Source: Discostella pseudostelligera
Lineage: Eukaryota; Bacillariophyta; Thalassiosirophyceae; Thalassiosirales; Thalassiosiraceae
Length of the DNA: 32,459 nt
Direction of reading: 5' to 3'
Assembly (NCBI GenBank): GCA_036940085.1
Contig: JALLBK010000246.1
Location: forward strand, 1 to 32,459
The notes beneath the pieces are model-generated. The model was not told the DNA's origin and searched no databases. It saw only the letters and a program-made list of their open reading frames with translations. This document shows positions 1 to 9,437 of this stretch, piece after piece (within the stretch, counting starts at the first letter, position 1; each line of letters begins with the position of its first letter). A program made the position numbers and the translations under genes.

Positions 1-2085
1 CAGCAACAGCAACAGTAGCAGCCCCAGGCCCCAGGATGATACCAACACCAACAATTAGAATGAGGAGATGCTGGAGCCTGGTCTAGTTTCATTGACCGTG
101 GAGCATGCACAGCAGCCCAGGAAGATGAGGAGGAGCAGGAACACCAGCTGGATGAGGAGAAATAGGAGAGGAAGATGTGGATGCTTTTCAGAGGTGGTGC
201 TGCCTAGCAGGCTTACTAGAACTAGGAGTGCTCAGTAGGATGAGGGATGAGGGATGAGGAGAGAGAGGAGAGAGAAGAGAGAAGAAGGAAACAGCAGCAG
301 CTACTAGGTCCTCTTGTTACTCCACCTGCAATACCACTATCATCATTCTTGTCTTCACTCACCTTCAGCATTCCCCACATCCTGCTGTGCTCCATTTCAT
401 CTCTTTGTCCATCTTGCTCTTCCTCCTCCCCACTCTTAATCCACCACCACATCCTACTCAGCATGATCCTCAGAAGGACATCATACACCTCCACACCTCT
501 CCGCTGCTGCCTCCTGCTGTTTGGACAATACCAATAATGAGCCCAGCACAGAATAGGAATAGAAGGAGCAGTAAGCAGCACCAGGATGTCACCAACACGG
601 ATGGTGAGGGAGCAGCAGGCCAATGACTGAGGATCCTGGAGCCTGGTCTCTAGTTTTGTGGAGCATGCACAGCAGGACAATGAGATGGAGCAGCAGGAGC
701 ACTGAGCACCAGCAGCTGGATGAGAAATAGAGGATGATGCAGAGGAAGATGCCGTGGATGCTTCAGATGCTGGTGGTAGCAGGCTTACCAGCAGTACTTA
801 GTAGATCAGGGGGGGAGAAGCAGCAGCTGTATCAGGAGGGTTAGGGGTCAAGGTCAAGGGATCACAAGGAGGATGAGCACATGGCTTCTTAGTACCATGT
901 GTTATTATTAGTCCTACTACTACTAGACTTAGTAGTAGGGGAGGAAGCAGGAGTAGCTTGGGCCTCCTGCTGGGGGATATGAGTAGGGTCAGGAGCACCA
1001 GGAACACCACCAGTACCACGAGGTCAAGGAGTACTGCTAGCAAGCAGGAGTAGCAGCAACATAATGAGGAGGAGAATCATGCTGCAAGGATGATGATCAT
1101 GCTTCATGCTATTACTAGAGCATCAGTAGTACAGGATAATGAGGACAAGTAAATTGATGAGGATTGAATACGAGATTGGATGCTGTGAGGTGCTGGGTGC
1201 CAGATCATGCTAGTAGATGTGTGATGTGCTGGGTGCCAGATCATGCTAGTAGGTGTGTGATGTGGGTGTGTGCATGACATGGCGGCCTATGCCCTATGCC
1301 CTATGGCCTATGGTGACCCCAAAATTTGCACCGCACCATAAAAGGCTCCAACTCTAGTAGTAGAGTCAAGGGATCACAAGGAGGAGCCACATGGCTTCTT
1401 AGTACCAAGTGTTACTATTAGTAGATCTACTACTAGTAGTAGTAGGAGGAGGCAGAGCAGAATGGGGATCAAGAATGGGTGCAGATGATCACCATTCTCA
1501 GCAAAACAATGGAGGAGAACGAGAGGAGGAGGAGAGCAGTGATTGCATCTGATCATGGGACCATACTAAGGAGTGAGCAGTGAGCAGCAGGCAGGATCAG
1601 TAGTAGTCCCTGTTGGTAGGAAGGGGAGGCAAGAACCTCACTGCTACCAACAAGGATATCACCAATCTCTGGTGCATTTGCTGTAGCCTATTTTGTAATT
1701 GAAGTCGAAGTGGAGGAGATGAGAGGTGCACCCTAAACTTGAGGGTAATGGATAAGGAAGTTAGATGCTTGGACCGCGTTATTTTTTATTGTCCTCTTCG
1801 CGTATCTTCCCTACATTCTCTTCTTCTCCAACTGTTAAACACACTCTTTACGCATCCTATCCATTGCATTAGTAAATGATCCAGAGGAATTTCACATTGT
1901 TTGATCTGACCAGAGTACTTTCTTGCCTTTTGGGCATGCCCTGCCAGACCGCAGACCGCAACAAAACCAAATTCTGACCTCAGTTATGCACAAGCTATTC
2001 GATGTTGATCAGATTGCTTTGTGCGTTGACAAATTGGAGAACGTGCATTGCATGGAATATTCCGAGACGTAGTCAGAGTCATCAA
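1..2085. repeat. Gene-poor, purine-rich region built of diverged duplications
   Basis: The + strand is dominated by GGA, GCAG and GATGA words, with CAG/CAA triplets at the left edge. Three duplications are visible. Unit R1 (about 33-241) recurs diverged at about 579-806 and shares the words CTGGAGCCTGGTCT and GTGGAGCATGCACAGCAG. Unit R2 (about 853-950) recurs at about 1364-1460 and shares GTCAAGGGATCACAAGGAGG and ACATGGCTTCTTAGTACCA. A 36-bp unit is tandemly repeated at about 1191-1262. The duplicated blocks differ by non-triplet indels, and the open frames here encode only Ser/Leu/Pro/Arg-biased strings, so I see no gene. From about 1700 to 2085 the composition becomes ordinary. That part probably holds the 3' flank of the gene ending at 2086. 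Confidence 0.7.
1191..1262. repeat. 36-bp tandem repeat, two copies
   Basis: The unit starting TGCTGGGTGCCAGATCATGC at 1191 recurs at 1227 with a single base change visible (AGATGTGTGAT versus AGGTGTGTGAT). It sits inside the gene-poor left region. A short CTATGCC/CTATGGCC run follows at about 1288-1312. Confidence 0.85.
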
Positions 2086-3255
2086 CTAGACGATCCCACG
2101 AGATGGCTCCTGCTCCCGGAAGACCCCCTTTTCATGCTGAATCTCCCCAGAAGCGGTACTATATTTATTTCTGGATGCGTATGATCCATTTTTTTTTGAA
2201 GCAAACCACTCCAGACTGTATTTCTCCATCGGAGCCGCTTCAGTTTCATTGCTTGCTTTCTGAATTGGAATTGAATATTCCCCTTTCAACGGTGGGCCCT
2301 GTTGCGGTTGTTGCATATGACACTCAAGTTGCAATGTCTTCCCATTGTGTTCCAAATCATGTGCATCTGATTTAGCTTTCGCAGAGTCGTCAGACGTTGA
2401 CATATTGACATCTCTGTTCCGTTTCTCCTCGTAGCGCTTAATTGCGCCCTTTAGGCGGAACCATTCCACACTGTACTTCTGGACCTCCATCAGATTCAAT
2501 GCCGGATCCTTCGTATTTAGATGGTCATTTTCGACGCCTCTCTCTTTTTGTTGCACGTTGCGAGCATTGTCAGCACTTTCCAATGAGGGTAGAATGGCTT
2601 GCAAATTCGAATGCTCTCGTGATTTAAATGGTTCAGGAGCAGCAGTCGATGATACTTCCTCTTTGCTTGGAATAGCTCTGTTGTCATCAACTTGATCGGA
2701 ATGTGCGTTATCCCCTCGTCGTTGCAAATGGCTTAGCTCAGAAGAAAGGTCAATCGATGTCATAAAACTATCGTTGTTGTGATTTTCCAGCCGAGAGCCT
2801 GGATGATCATGGCATGCACCGCTGTGCACTGTATCCAGTTCCACTAGAGGCAAAGTCGGAATCGATGATATCGACACAGTCAAATTTTGGCTATGCGCCC
2901 TTTTCGAACCTCTGTCGTCATTGCTCAATATTGGAGGCGTCGAAATACTATTTGTTGACAGCGCAATGTCGCCATCGTCTATCACATGATTTCCATCTAT
3001 ATCAACTTCATCACTCTCAAAGCACCTGATTATTTTGCTATCCTCAAGCTCACAATCAAGTTCGTCTCTAGCAATATCGAGTTTTGATTTAATCAACTCC
3101 CATTCACTCGACCCTTTCTTCAGCGTAGTAAGCGCCGCTGAAAGAAAGTCGCACTCTTGTTGGAGGCGACGAATATTTTCCCTCTCGGCCTCGGCGGCGA
3201 ACCGCGAAGAGAGTGGCGAAAGCGACGACGGGGATTTATATGGAGAGTGACGCAT
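2086..3255 (-). CDS. Hypothetical coiled-coil protein with three S-x-E-W motifs (389 aa)
   Basis: I do not recognise the family. The open frame reaches 3279 but opens there with TTG, so I chose the first ATG, at 3255. The N-terminal 20 residues are Ser/Pro-rich. Residues about 20-72 are charged and probably form a coiled coil. They end in a first S-S-E-W-E-L-I-K-S-K-L motif (E-W at 51-52). The middle is acidic, Ser/Asp/His-rich and probably disordered. Two more copies follow near the C terminus: K-Y-S-V-E-W-F-R-L-K (264-265) and K-Y-S-L-E-W-F-A-S-K (349-350). No signal peptide, membrane segment or enzyme motif is seen. The gene is transcribed away from the DOMON gene, with about 620 bp between the two starts. 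A spliced upstream exon cannot be excluded. Confidence 0.6.
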   Translation of the reverse strand: MRHSPYKSPSSLSPLSSRFAAEAERENIRRLQQECDFLSAALTTLKKGSSEWELIKSKLDIARDELDCELEDSKIIRCFESDEVDIDGNHVIDDGDIALSTNSISTPPILSNDDRGSKRAHSQNLTVSISSIPTLPLVELDTVHSGACHDHPGSRLENHNNDSFMTSIDLSSELSHLQRRGDNAHSDQVDDNRAIPSKEEVSSTAAPEPFKSREHSNLQAILPSLESADNARNVQQKERGVENDHLNTKDPALNLMEVQKYSVEWFRLKGAIKRYEEKRNRDVNMSTSDDSAKAKSDAHDLEHNGKTLQLECHMQQPQQGPPLKGEYSIPIQKASNETEAAPMEKYSLEWFASKKNGSYASRNKYSTASGEIQHEKGVFREQEPSRGIV

Positions 3256-3879
3256 CCTATTATTTGCAGCCCCTATCAATGGCAGATGAGACCGACTGCA
3301 CGCGTTTCCTCACATATTCGTCGTGGGTTGCTGCCGGATGACCTGGTGGAGGCGGCGGGCGACACTGTCCATGAGCTATAGCCTGCTATGGCCATGCCAT
3401 GGCCATGTTCATGGTTCGGTTCGTATGGTATCGACGCCACCATCCCCTACCTTATGAAGTTTTGAGCTTGAGCGAGGGCGAGATGCATTTTGCATGCATG
3501 CATACTGCATGCAGCATGCATGCAGGGATGATGCGAAAAGGAGTAAGGAAGGCTTCGTTCGACACAATGACCTCCTTTGAAGGATGCTCAGAGAGGGTTT
3601 GATTGTCGCTTCAGACACACTTGAACTTCAATCATTAAGTCATTTCAGGACCACGAGGAAAACATTGGCTGAATTACCAGAAACAGAACCGCCCCAACAT
3701 TGTACCGCTTCCCCCAAAGCACCCGGCCGCCCGCCGGCCCTTCGCCTTCTCCACCTCACCCTTCATTCAGATTCAGCTTCATTCTCACATCAAATAATGA
3801 AATGGATGCCATCGACCATCGATACTACCTACTCTACGTCGCTGTGGATCACCAGCGGGAAGAATAGCGGCGGATATTG
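3256..3879. promoter_or_regulatory. Divergent intergenic region with GCATGC clusters and a uORF
   Basis: This separates the two divergent starts at 3255 (-) and 3880 (+). It holds CCATGG-type palindromes at about 3390-3415 and a dense GCATGC/ATGCAT cluster at about 3484-3526. A GC-rich stretch lies near 3720-3745. A 27-codon open frame (3797-3880) reads into the DOMON start codon. No TATA box or other consensus could be assigned with confidence. Confidence 0.5.
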
Positions 3880-3880
3880 A
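3797..3880 (+). other. Upstream ORF whose stop overlaps the next start (TGATG)
   Basis: ATG at 3797 opens 27 codons (M-K-W-M-P-S-T-I...) ending in TGA at 3878-3880. The final A of that stop is the first base of the DOMON-gene ATG, giving TGATG. If the transcript starts upstream of 3797, this is a uORF positioned for termination-reinitiation. The transcription start is unknown, so it may equally be untranscribed. Confidence 0.35.
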
Positions 3881-6552
3881 TGGAGCCATCACTAGAACCA
3901 GAGAGTCCGTACACGCCTGCCAATCAATCTCCGGGGATACAAATACAATTAACACACAACAGCAGCCAGAAGATTCCTGACGGCGGTGTTGGTGCTGGAG
4001 ATGCAGGTATTGTTGTTGGTGGTGGTAGAAGTAGAAATGGCACTGGCAAGCGATCCCGATCACATAAGCGACGAGGGCATGATATATCGGGTAAGGCTGG
4101 ACAACATACGCGAACGAATAAATCTCGACACCAAAAACCTATGGACAATATTATACAACAACATGGGCAGTCGGAAGCGAAGAGGTCAAGATCTTTGAGA
4201 TCTCATCGTCATCGCCGGTCATCCCTACCAGCTAATATCAGTTTCGGTTTGCCCAATAATACCAGCCGACTATCGTCACTAGATGAAGAGAAGTTGGAAT
4301 GGATTCATCAACAAACTAGACATCATAGATTGATCAGAGAACGACATCGACAGTCCAGCGTCTCCGATGGAAGTTCCATCCCGCACTCTATTACTACTCG
4401 CAGCTCTTTCTCTGGGGGTTCACATCCAATGGGAGGTTTTGCACGTCACAATTCTTCTGATGCCTCGTTTGAAGTAGGGAGTAATCGAAGGAGATTGTCC
4501 ATTGGGGGGGATAATCAAAGTAGGCGGCTGTCTTCACCGATTGAAGTTCTCAGTCATGATCAAGAAGACAGGTATTCCTTTACAATCCGCACCAATTCAC
4601 AACAAGATCCGAAAGTGGAAAGATTGGGATCGGGGGATTCCAGTCCGCAAACAAACAAACCCACAGTCAGACACAACATCGCGATGCGAAGGTGTTCATT
4701 GGATTCCTCTATGATGAGCTATCTTCCAAAGCGAACGTCCCAATCCGCTTCTCGTCGGCCAAGGAGCAATCCTTTAGATTTGTTTGATAATCAACGGGAC
4801 TCCATCATAGATGCCCTGTTGGGTGGTGTAATGCCGCGAAGACGGTCACAATCTGAGGATAAGGATGCGAAGTGTCTTTTCCTTTCTCCACAACTGTTAC
4901 TTGATAGCAATGAGGAGGGGGAGGGTGGTGGTCGCGCTGCAATCGACAGAGCACGAGATGGTGATGATGCCGAGAGATGGAAGGAGAGGAGAGAGCAGCA
5001 TAAACATCCTGATCAAAAAAGTGAGACGGATATTTCCAAAATTATCGAGTTTGTGGGACCAGCTACAGAAATAGAAGAGATTCAGCACATGGAAGCAACA
5101 CTCAAGGGCGAAAAAGCTGCTAGACGGTACACTACTCTTGAAGTCACGAAAGCACAAGCAGAAATAAAGATCAGGAATGGCGACCGAAGTCGCGACAAGA
5201 GAAAAAGTGATTCTATTGTTGCCGAACGGGGGGGACGCTCTGCGGAGGATGACGTTGTGCCCCAAATCATCCGTTTGTTTGACGAGTCAAAGGGTAATCA
5301 GGATTTGGACATGGATGATATCGAACTCGGAGATCCCATTCTTAATGGGAACAATCACGGTTTCCGGGATGTGGCATTAGTGGATAGTGCCAATGTCGGT
5401 GCTCGACCTCGTAGAGACAATCCGGCTAACAAGAGCAAAGAGAAGAAGAAGAAAGCCCCATCTGCTGGGCTCTTTCGAGTGACGCCATTAGTTTTGTGTG
5501 CAACGTGTTCATGCTACTTCATTAGTTTATTGCTGGCCGGAGGATTGGGGTTTTGGCTTCACACAATAGCGGATGAGCACGCGGCTCAATTGTTGAGCAC
5601 CCCAACACTCATGCCAACGTACCAAAATGCTTCTAATCCTGATACGGCTATGGAATCGAAGTTTACACCGTCTGTTAAACTGGAACCTTCATCTTTGCCA
5701 AGCTTGATGCCTTCAACATCATCTTCTCCTACGTCAAATCCTTCAATCGATATAACTTCCACGCCCAGCATTTCACATGAACCAACGCTGCCACCGTCCG
5801 ACATGCCATCATCAAGCCCAACAACCGTGCCCGTGTGTCCTGACCAACTGCGGAATACAGTCCCACTTGACGACGCCAACATGCTCACTTTCCAGTATGA
5901 GTTAGTGATGTCCAATTTTTATCAGGGAGGTGGATTGTTGTGTGCGTCGGTACACTATGCTGGTACCGCGGGCTGGATCGGTGTTGCTTTTTCCACGGCA
6001 AGTCGAGATCCACAATTTGGAGTGAAGGAAGCTGTCATCGGCATTCCTGGAATACTAACAACCACGGCCGTTGCCAGAGATGGCAGTGCTATTTTGGGCA
6101 ACCAGGGCAATGTGGTATTGGACGATGTACCGACATATTTGAACCCGGCAAAATATTTAATTCCGGCAGGTGGGATAGACACGGAAGGATATTTAGGACC
6201 CAGTGTAAAGTTGTTGAGAAATGTGGAGATGCAAACGCTTGTCAATGCCACAGTTTCCTTTATCATCGATCCATTCTCAGATGATAGTAACAGTACCAGC
6301 CAAAGTGCAAACCACTCAATACACCGTACTCTGCTGACTTTTGCAAAGCACTTGCAAGAACCAAATGAGATTAAGATTGAACCATATGGATCGAACCTAT
6401 TGCTTTTTGCTGTTGCTACGGTGGACGATGATGGTGAATACGATGGCAATCCTGAGTGGCAGTCAATCGATTTGGTACTCGACGGCTCCTCGGTTGTTCG
6501 ATCGGGGTCTACAAGGAAGAGAAAGAGACAGCACTTTGAGAGCAATGCATAA
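3880..6552 (+). CDS. DOMON-domain single-pass membrane protein (890 aa)
   Basis: ATG is at 3880; the codon before it (TTG) is not a credible eukaryotic start. Residues 1 to about 525 are very Ser/Arg/His/Asp-rich with repeated R-R-x-S patterns and probably form a disordered cytoplasmic region with many basophilic-kinase-like sites. A single hydrophobic helix follows at about 533-557 (L-V-L-C-A-T-C-S-C-Y-F...). A Ser/Pro/Thr stalk at about 570-650 contains M-P-S-x-S and L-P-S-x-M-P repeats, as in many diatom surface proteins. Residues about 665-870 look like a DOMON fold: a G-W-I-G-V-A-F-S strand, then K-E-A-V-I-G, and a late L-L-L-F-A-V-A-T strand. DOMON domains in known proteins bind heme or sugars; no ligand residue is assigned here. 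There is no N-terminal signal peptide, so the topology is probably type II with the DOMON domain outside or luminal. The tail is basic (R-K-R-K-R). Confidence 0.75.
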   Translation: MEPSLEPESPYTPANQSPGIQIQLTHNSSQKIPDGGVGAGDAGIVVGGGRSRNGTGKRSRSHKRRGHDISGKAGQHTRTNKSRHQKPMDNIIQQHGQSEAKRSRSLRSHRHRRSSLPANISFGLPNNTSRLSSLDEEKLEWIHQQTRHHRLIRERHRQSSVSDGSSIPHSITTRSSFSGGSHPMGGFARHNSSDASFEVGSNRRRLSIGGDNQSRRLSSPIEVLSHDQEDRYSFTIRTNSQQDPKVERLGSGDSSPQTNKPTVRHNIAMRRCSLDSSMMSYLPKRTSQSASRRPRSNPLDLFDNQRDSIIDALLGGVMPRRRSQSEDKDAKCLFLSPQLLLDSNEEGEGGGRAAIDRARDGDDAERWKERREQHKHPDQKSETDISKIIEFVGPATEIEEIQHMEATLKGEKAARRYTTLEVTKAQAEIKIRNGDRSRDKRKSDSIVAERGGRSAEDDVVPQIIRLFDESKGNQDLDMDDIELGDPILNGNNHGFRDVALVDSANVGARPRRDNPANKSKEKKKKAPSAGLFRVTPLVLCATCSCYFISLLLAGGLGFWLHTIADEHAAQLLSTPTLMPTYQNASNPDTAMESKFTPSVKLEPSSLPSLMPSTSSSPTSNPSIDITSTPSISHEPTLPPSDMPSSSPTTVPVCPDQLRNTVPLDDANMLTFQYELVMSNFYQGGGLLCASVHYAGTAGWIGVAFSTASRDPQFGVKEAVIGIPGILTTTAVARDGSAILGNQGNVVLDDVPTYLNPAKYLIPAGGIDTEGYLGPSVKLLRNVEMQTLVNATVSFIIDPFSDDSNSTSQSANHSIHRTLLTFAKHLQEPNEIKIEPYGSNLLLFAVATVDDDGEYDGNPEWQSIDLVLDGSSVVRSGSTRKRKRQHFESNA

Positions 6553-7060
6553 TCTTACTTCATGAATAGGTATTATCACAGCATTATCTTAGCCTCTGTC
6601 CTCTGCACCGGATGGAGTCATTCGATGGTGGATGGTGGAAGTATCCAAGTGATCGGTTATCGGTAGGTGACACACTACACGGACGGACGTAGCATGTGTC
6701 CCTTTGTGGAGGAAACCCCGTCACGATGATCCCAAGTAGGAACCGTACACGTAACTCCACGTGTAGGGCGAACAAACTTGGCGCACAATACTCTAGCACT
6801 GTAGTAATAAGCGATAACCACCATTCACCATTCACAGCGGGAGACCGTGCCACGTGGCAGATATTTGGCGGGAGAAATATGGATCGCTGATTGTCGCTGA
6901 CGCGACGTGCGTCACACGCCGACGGACGGACCTCTTCTCCACCTCACAAGCGTCAGCCATCAAATAAACTGCGCTCTCGGGCACAGGTGGGCACCATTTC
7001 CGCCAACCCAACAACAGCAGCCGACGCCGCAGAACACCCACACCGAGATAGTTGTCCACC
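6553..7060. promoter_or_regulatory. Intergenic region with G-box and E2F-like words upstream of the small basic protein gene
   Basis: It contains CACGTG at 6758-6763, the palindrome GCCACGTGGC at 6849-6858 and an E2F-like TTTGGCGGGA at 6864-6873, about 190 bp before the next ATG. The stretch next to that ATG is C-rich with CAACAGCAG, a typical 5' UTR look. No gene is seen. Confidence 0.5.
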
Positions 7061-7801
7061 ATGATCAGATCACTACTCGCCCTTGCCGTCCTTGCGGCCC
7101 TTGCTATTTCCACCCAGGTGAGTTTCCTATAAGATGACACGCGGGTGCATTATGCGCTGTTCGAATCGACGTTCGTCGTCGTCGTCGTCGTCGGCATGAC
7201 CGATGTTCCTCGCCTGTGCGTGCGAGATGAACGGCGTAGAGAAGGACGGTCGGCACCACCAGTCGGTATGGGCTGGCCCATATCTGTCTTTGGGAGCGTC
7301 GTATCAATTTTAGTAAATATGTATTGATGAGGGGAAGATTATTATAATCGATCGACTCGGAAATCTGGTTATGTGTTGGTGTGTCCCGTGTCTGCCTAGG
7401 CATACTCGGTCGTCGCTCCCATCACAAAGCTATATTTATTCCATCTAATTATTTGCACGCTAACGTTCTACAATATTCTTCGCTCATATCCATATTTCTA
7501 TCCACTTCCTTTCCTGGGTATGAAACATACAGGCGTTTGTCGTGCCCTCCATCGGACAACCATACCTCCTCTCTACCAGTACCACTTCCCTTGATGCCAG
7601 CCGTATCAATGCCAAGCAAGAGAAGCGCAAGCGTAACAGGGAAAATATGCGTAAATTTAAGAAGGGTGGCAAGCGTGGTACTAGCAAGAAGAAGATGATG
7701 AGAAAGTTGCAATCTGGGGCTGCTCGTATGGTTGAAAACGAATTCATTGCGAAGTGCTTCATGACAGTGCCACCCCCGAACTCGGATGGCGAGAAGGCCT
7801 A
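7061..7801 (+). CDS. Small basic protein with plastid-type presequence (two exons, 108 aa)
   Basis: Exons are 7061-7117 and 7533-7801; the 415-nt intron starts GTGAGT and ends ACAG, phase 0. Exon 1 encodes 19 residues that are all signal peptide (M-I-R-S-L-L-A-L-A-V-L-A-A-L-A...). Exon 2 opens A-F-V-V-P-S, placing the ASAFAP-like Ala-Phe at the exon junction. A Ser/Thr-rich stretch follows. The mature part is about 70 residues, strongly Lys/Arg-rich (K-R-K-R-N-R-E-N-M-R-K-F-K-K-G-G-K-R), ending E-F-I-A-K-C-F-M-T-V-P-P-P. I do not recognise the family. A nucleus-encoded plastid ribosomal or RNA-binding protein is plausible from size and charge. The resemblance to bacterial bS20 N-terminal charge patterns is too weak to name it. 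Confidence 0.75.
7118..7532 (+). other. 415-nt intron with GTC microsatellite
   Basis: This intron is four to six times longer than the other introns read in this window (73-100 nt). It contains a (GTC)n run at about 7173-7193. GTGAGT is the donor, and the acceptor is ...CATACAG. No embedded RNA gene was recognised. Confidence 0.75.
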
Positions 7802-8036
7802 AGCAATGGGACAGTAATGCGTTCAAAGATTTCGCTGAGATGACCTATAGATTTGATTATGCTTTTATTAACGGAATTATTGTGAATCTGTGGTATATTG
7901 ATTATCCATAATAAATAGTGCATGGTGCATGCACAAGAAATGGGTCGATAGTACCTATCATTTTCAAATGAAATAATTGAACGAGGTGCAAAAACATTGT
8001 AATTTTTGTTAGACAGAGACTACAACTCCAAGCAAC

Positions 8037-9437
8037 TCATTCTTCATCCACTCTCAGGCCAATCGGTCCACTTCCCGCCGCAGCCTTCTCCCTCGGACCC
8101 CCTTCTCTGCGTGCCGAAGTCCCCATCGGATTCGGGCGTTCCGATAACGAAGCCTCATTCGGGAACAGCTCGCACTGTGCATGTTGACACATGAGTGCAT
8201 CGCATAGCGTCAATGCCACCATGGCCTCTACCATGGGAACGGCCCGGGGTAAGACACAGGGATCGTGTCGACCCTTGCCACGAAGTTCTACCTCTTGTCC
8301 GTCACGTGTCACAGTATTCTGTAGGGCGAGTGTCAAGAAGGAAGAGATCATGGTTAACGTCTTTCAAGCTGAAAGAATATCATTCATCAAATAGCAACAA
8401 TTGAGTTTGCTTACCTGAACCTGAGCAATAGTGGAAGTAGGCTTAAACGCAACATGCACCACAATGTTCTCCCCATTACTTATCCCACCCTGTATCCCCC
8501 CGGATCTATTCGTCTTCGTTCGCGTCGCACCAGTTTCGGGATCAATGTAAAATTCATCATTATGCTCTTTCCCCGTCAATAGCGTCCCCCCAAATCCATC
8601 TCCCGATTCAAATCCCTTCGCGGCAGGTATCGACATGCAAGCCTTGGCCAAATCGGCCTCGAGTTTATCAAAGACGGGTGATCCAAGACCAGCCGGGACA
8701 TTCCGTGCCACACATGTCACCACTCCACCAATCGAATTCCCCGATTTGCGTATCTCATCAATACGTTCCAACATTTTCATAGCCGATGCTTCATCTGGAC
8801 ACCGAACGATATTGGCATCAACCTCTTCCATTGTAAAAGTATCATGATTGACATTGGTAGCTTCAATATCTTGTACCTTCGAAACGTACGCCAACACTTC
8901 AATGCCATTGTACATTCGTAGTATTTTACGTGCCACGGCACCAGCCGCAACTCGACCAATGGTCTCTCGTGCCGAAGATCGTCCACCCCCAGCAATAGCC
9001 CGTACTCCATACTTGGCATCATAGGTAGCATCGGCATGACTGGGACGATAGGCTACACTCATATCATTCTCAAGATAATCCGAGCTACGTTGATCTTTGT
9101 TACGAACCAGCATGGCCAATGGAGTGCCTAATGTGACATCCTCATTATTCAATCCAGATAATATCTCCACAGCATCGGCTTCATTGCGCGGAGTGGTAAT
9201 CCGCGATTGTCCAGGTCGTCGTCGATCCAAGTCCACTTGTATTTCATCACGAGTTATGGGAATGCGAGGGGGGCAGCCGTCGAGAGTGACGCCCACGCCA
9301 CCACCGTGAGATTCACCCCATGTGGAGATGCGGAAGAGTCGGCCGAAGGAATTGCCTGTGCCCATGGTTAGGGTGAATGCCGATGTGGTGGGCGATGATG
9401 CGGCTACGAGGAAGCCGATGATGAAGGAGAATTTCAT
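8037..9437 (-). CDS. aroC: Chorismate synthase, plastid-targeted (two exons, 434 aa)
   Basis: It converts 5-enolpyruvylshikimate-3-phosphate to chorismate, the last shikimate-pathway step, and uses reduced FMN. Exon 1 is 9437-8415, the 96-nt intron runs 8414-8319 (GTAAGC...ACAG), and exon 2 is 8318-8037, phase 0. Without splicing the frame loses the family C terminus. The signal peptide ([10 protein letters not shown]...) ends in S-A-F-T, an ASAFAP-like plastid junction. All three family signatures are visible: [10 protein letters not shown]...G-E-S-H-G-G-G (His44), S-H-A-D-A-T-Y (His134) with [10 protein letters not shown], and G-R-H-D-P-C...R-A-V-P-M-V-E-A-M across exon 2 (Asp360). No flavin-reductase domain is attached. 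About 350-390 bp upstream of the ATG are CCACGTGG (9825-9832) and TGACTCA (9785-9791). The 3' end converges on the small basic protein gene. Confidence 0.95.

Noticed and set aside
222..1556. Open frames on both strands in the left region, two of which share a G-T-K-K-P-C string on the minus strand
   Set aside because: They are low-complexity Ser/Leu/Pro or Arg/Glu strings from purine-rich repeats. The shared string comes from the R2 duplication, whose copies differ by non-triplet indels.
1729..1752. CCCTAAAC-like telomere word
   Set aside because: It is a single occurrence, not a tandem array, so no evidence for interstitial telomere sequence.
3877..3879. TTG at 3877 as start of the DOMON gene
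   Set aside because: The next codon is ATG at 3880. A TTG start is unlikely in a eukaryotic nuclear gene.
7140..7200. tRNA-like GTTCGAATC word in the 415-nt intron
   Set aside because: No acceptor stem, D-arm or anticodon arm could be paired around it.
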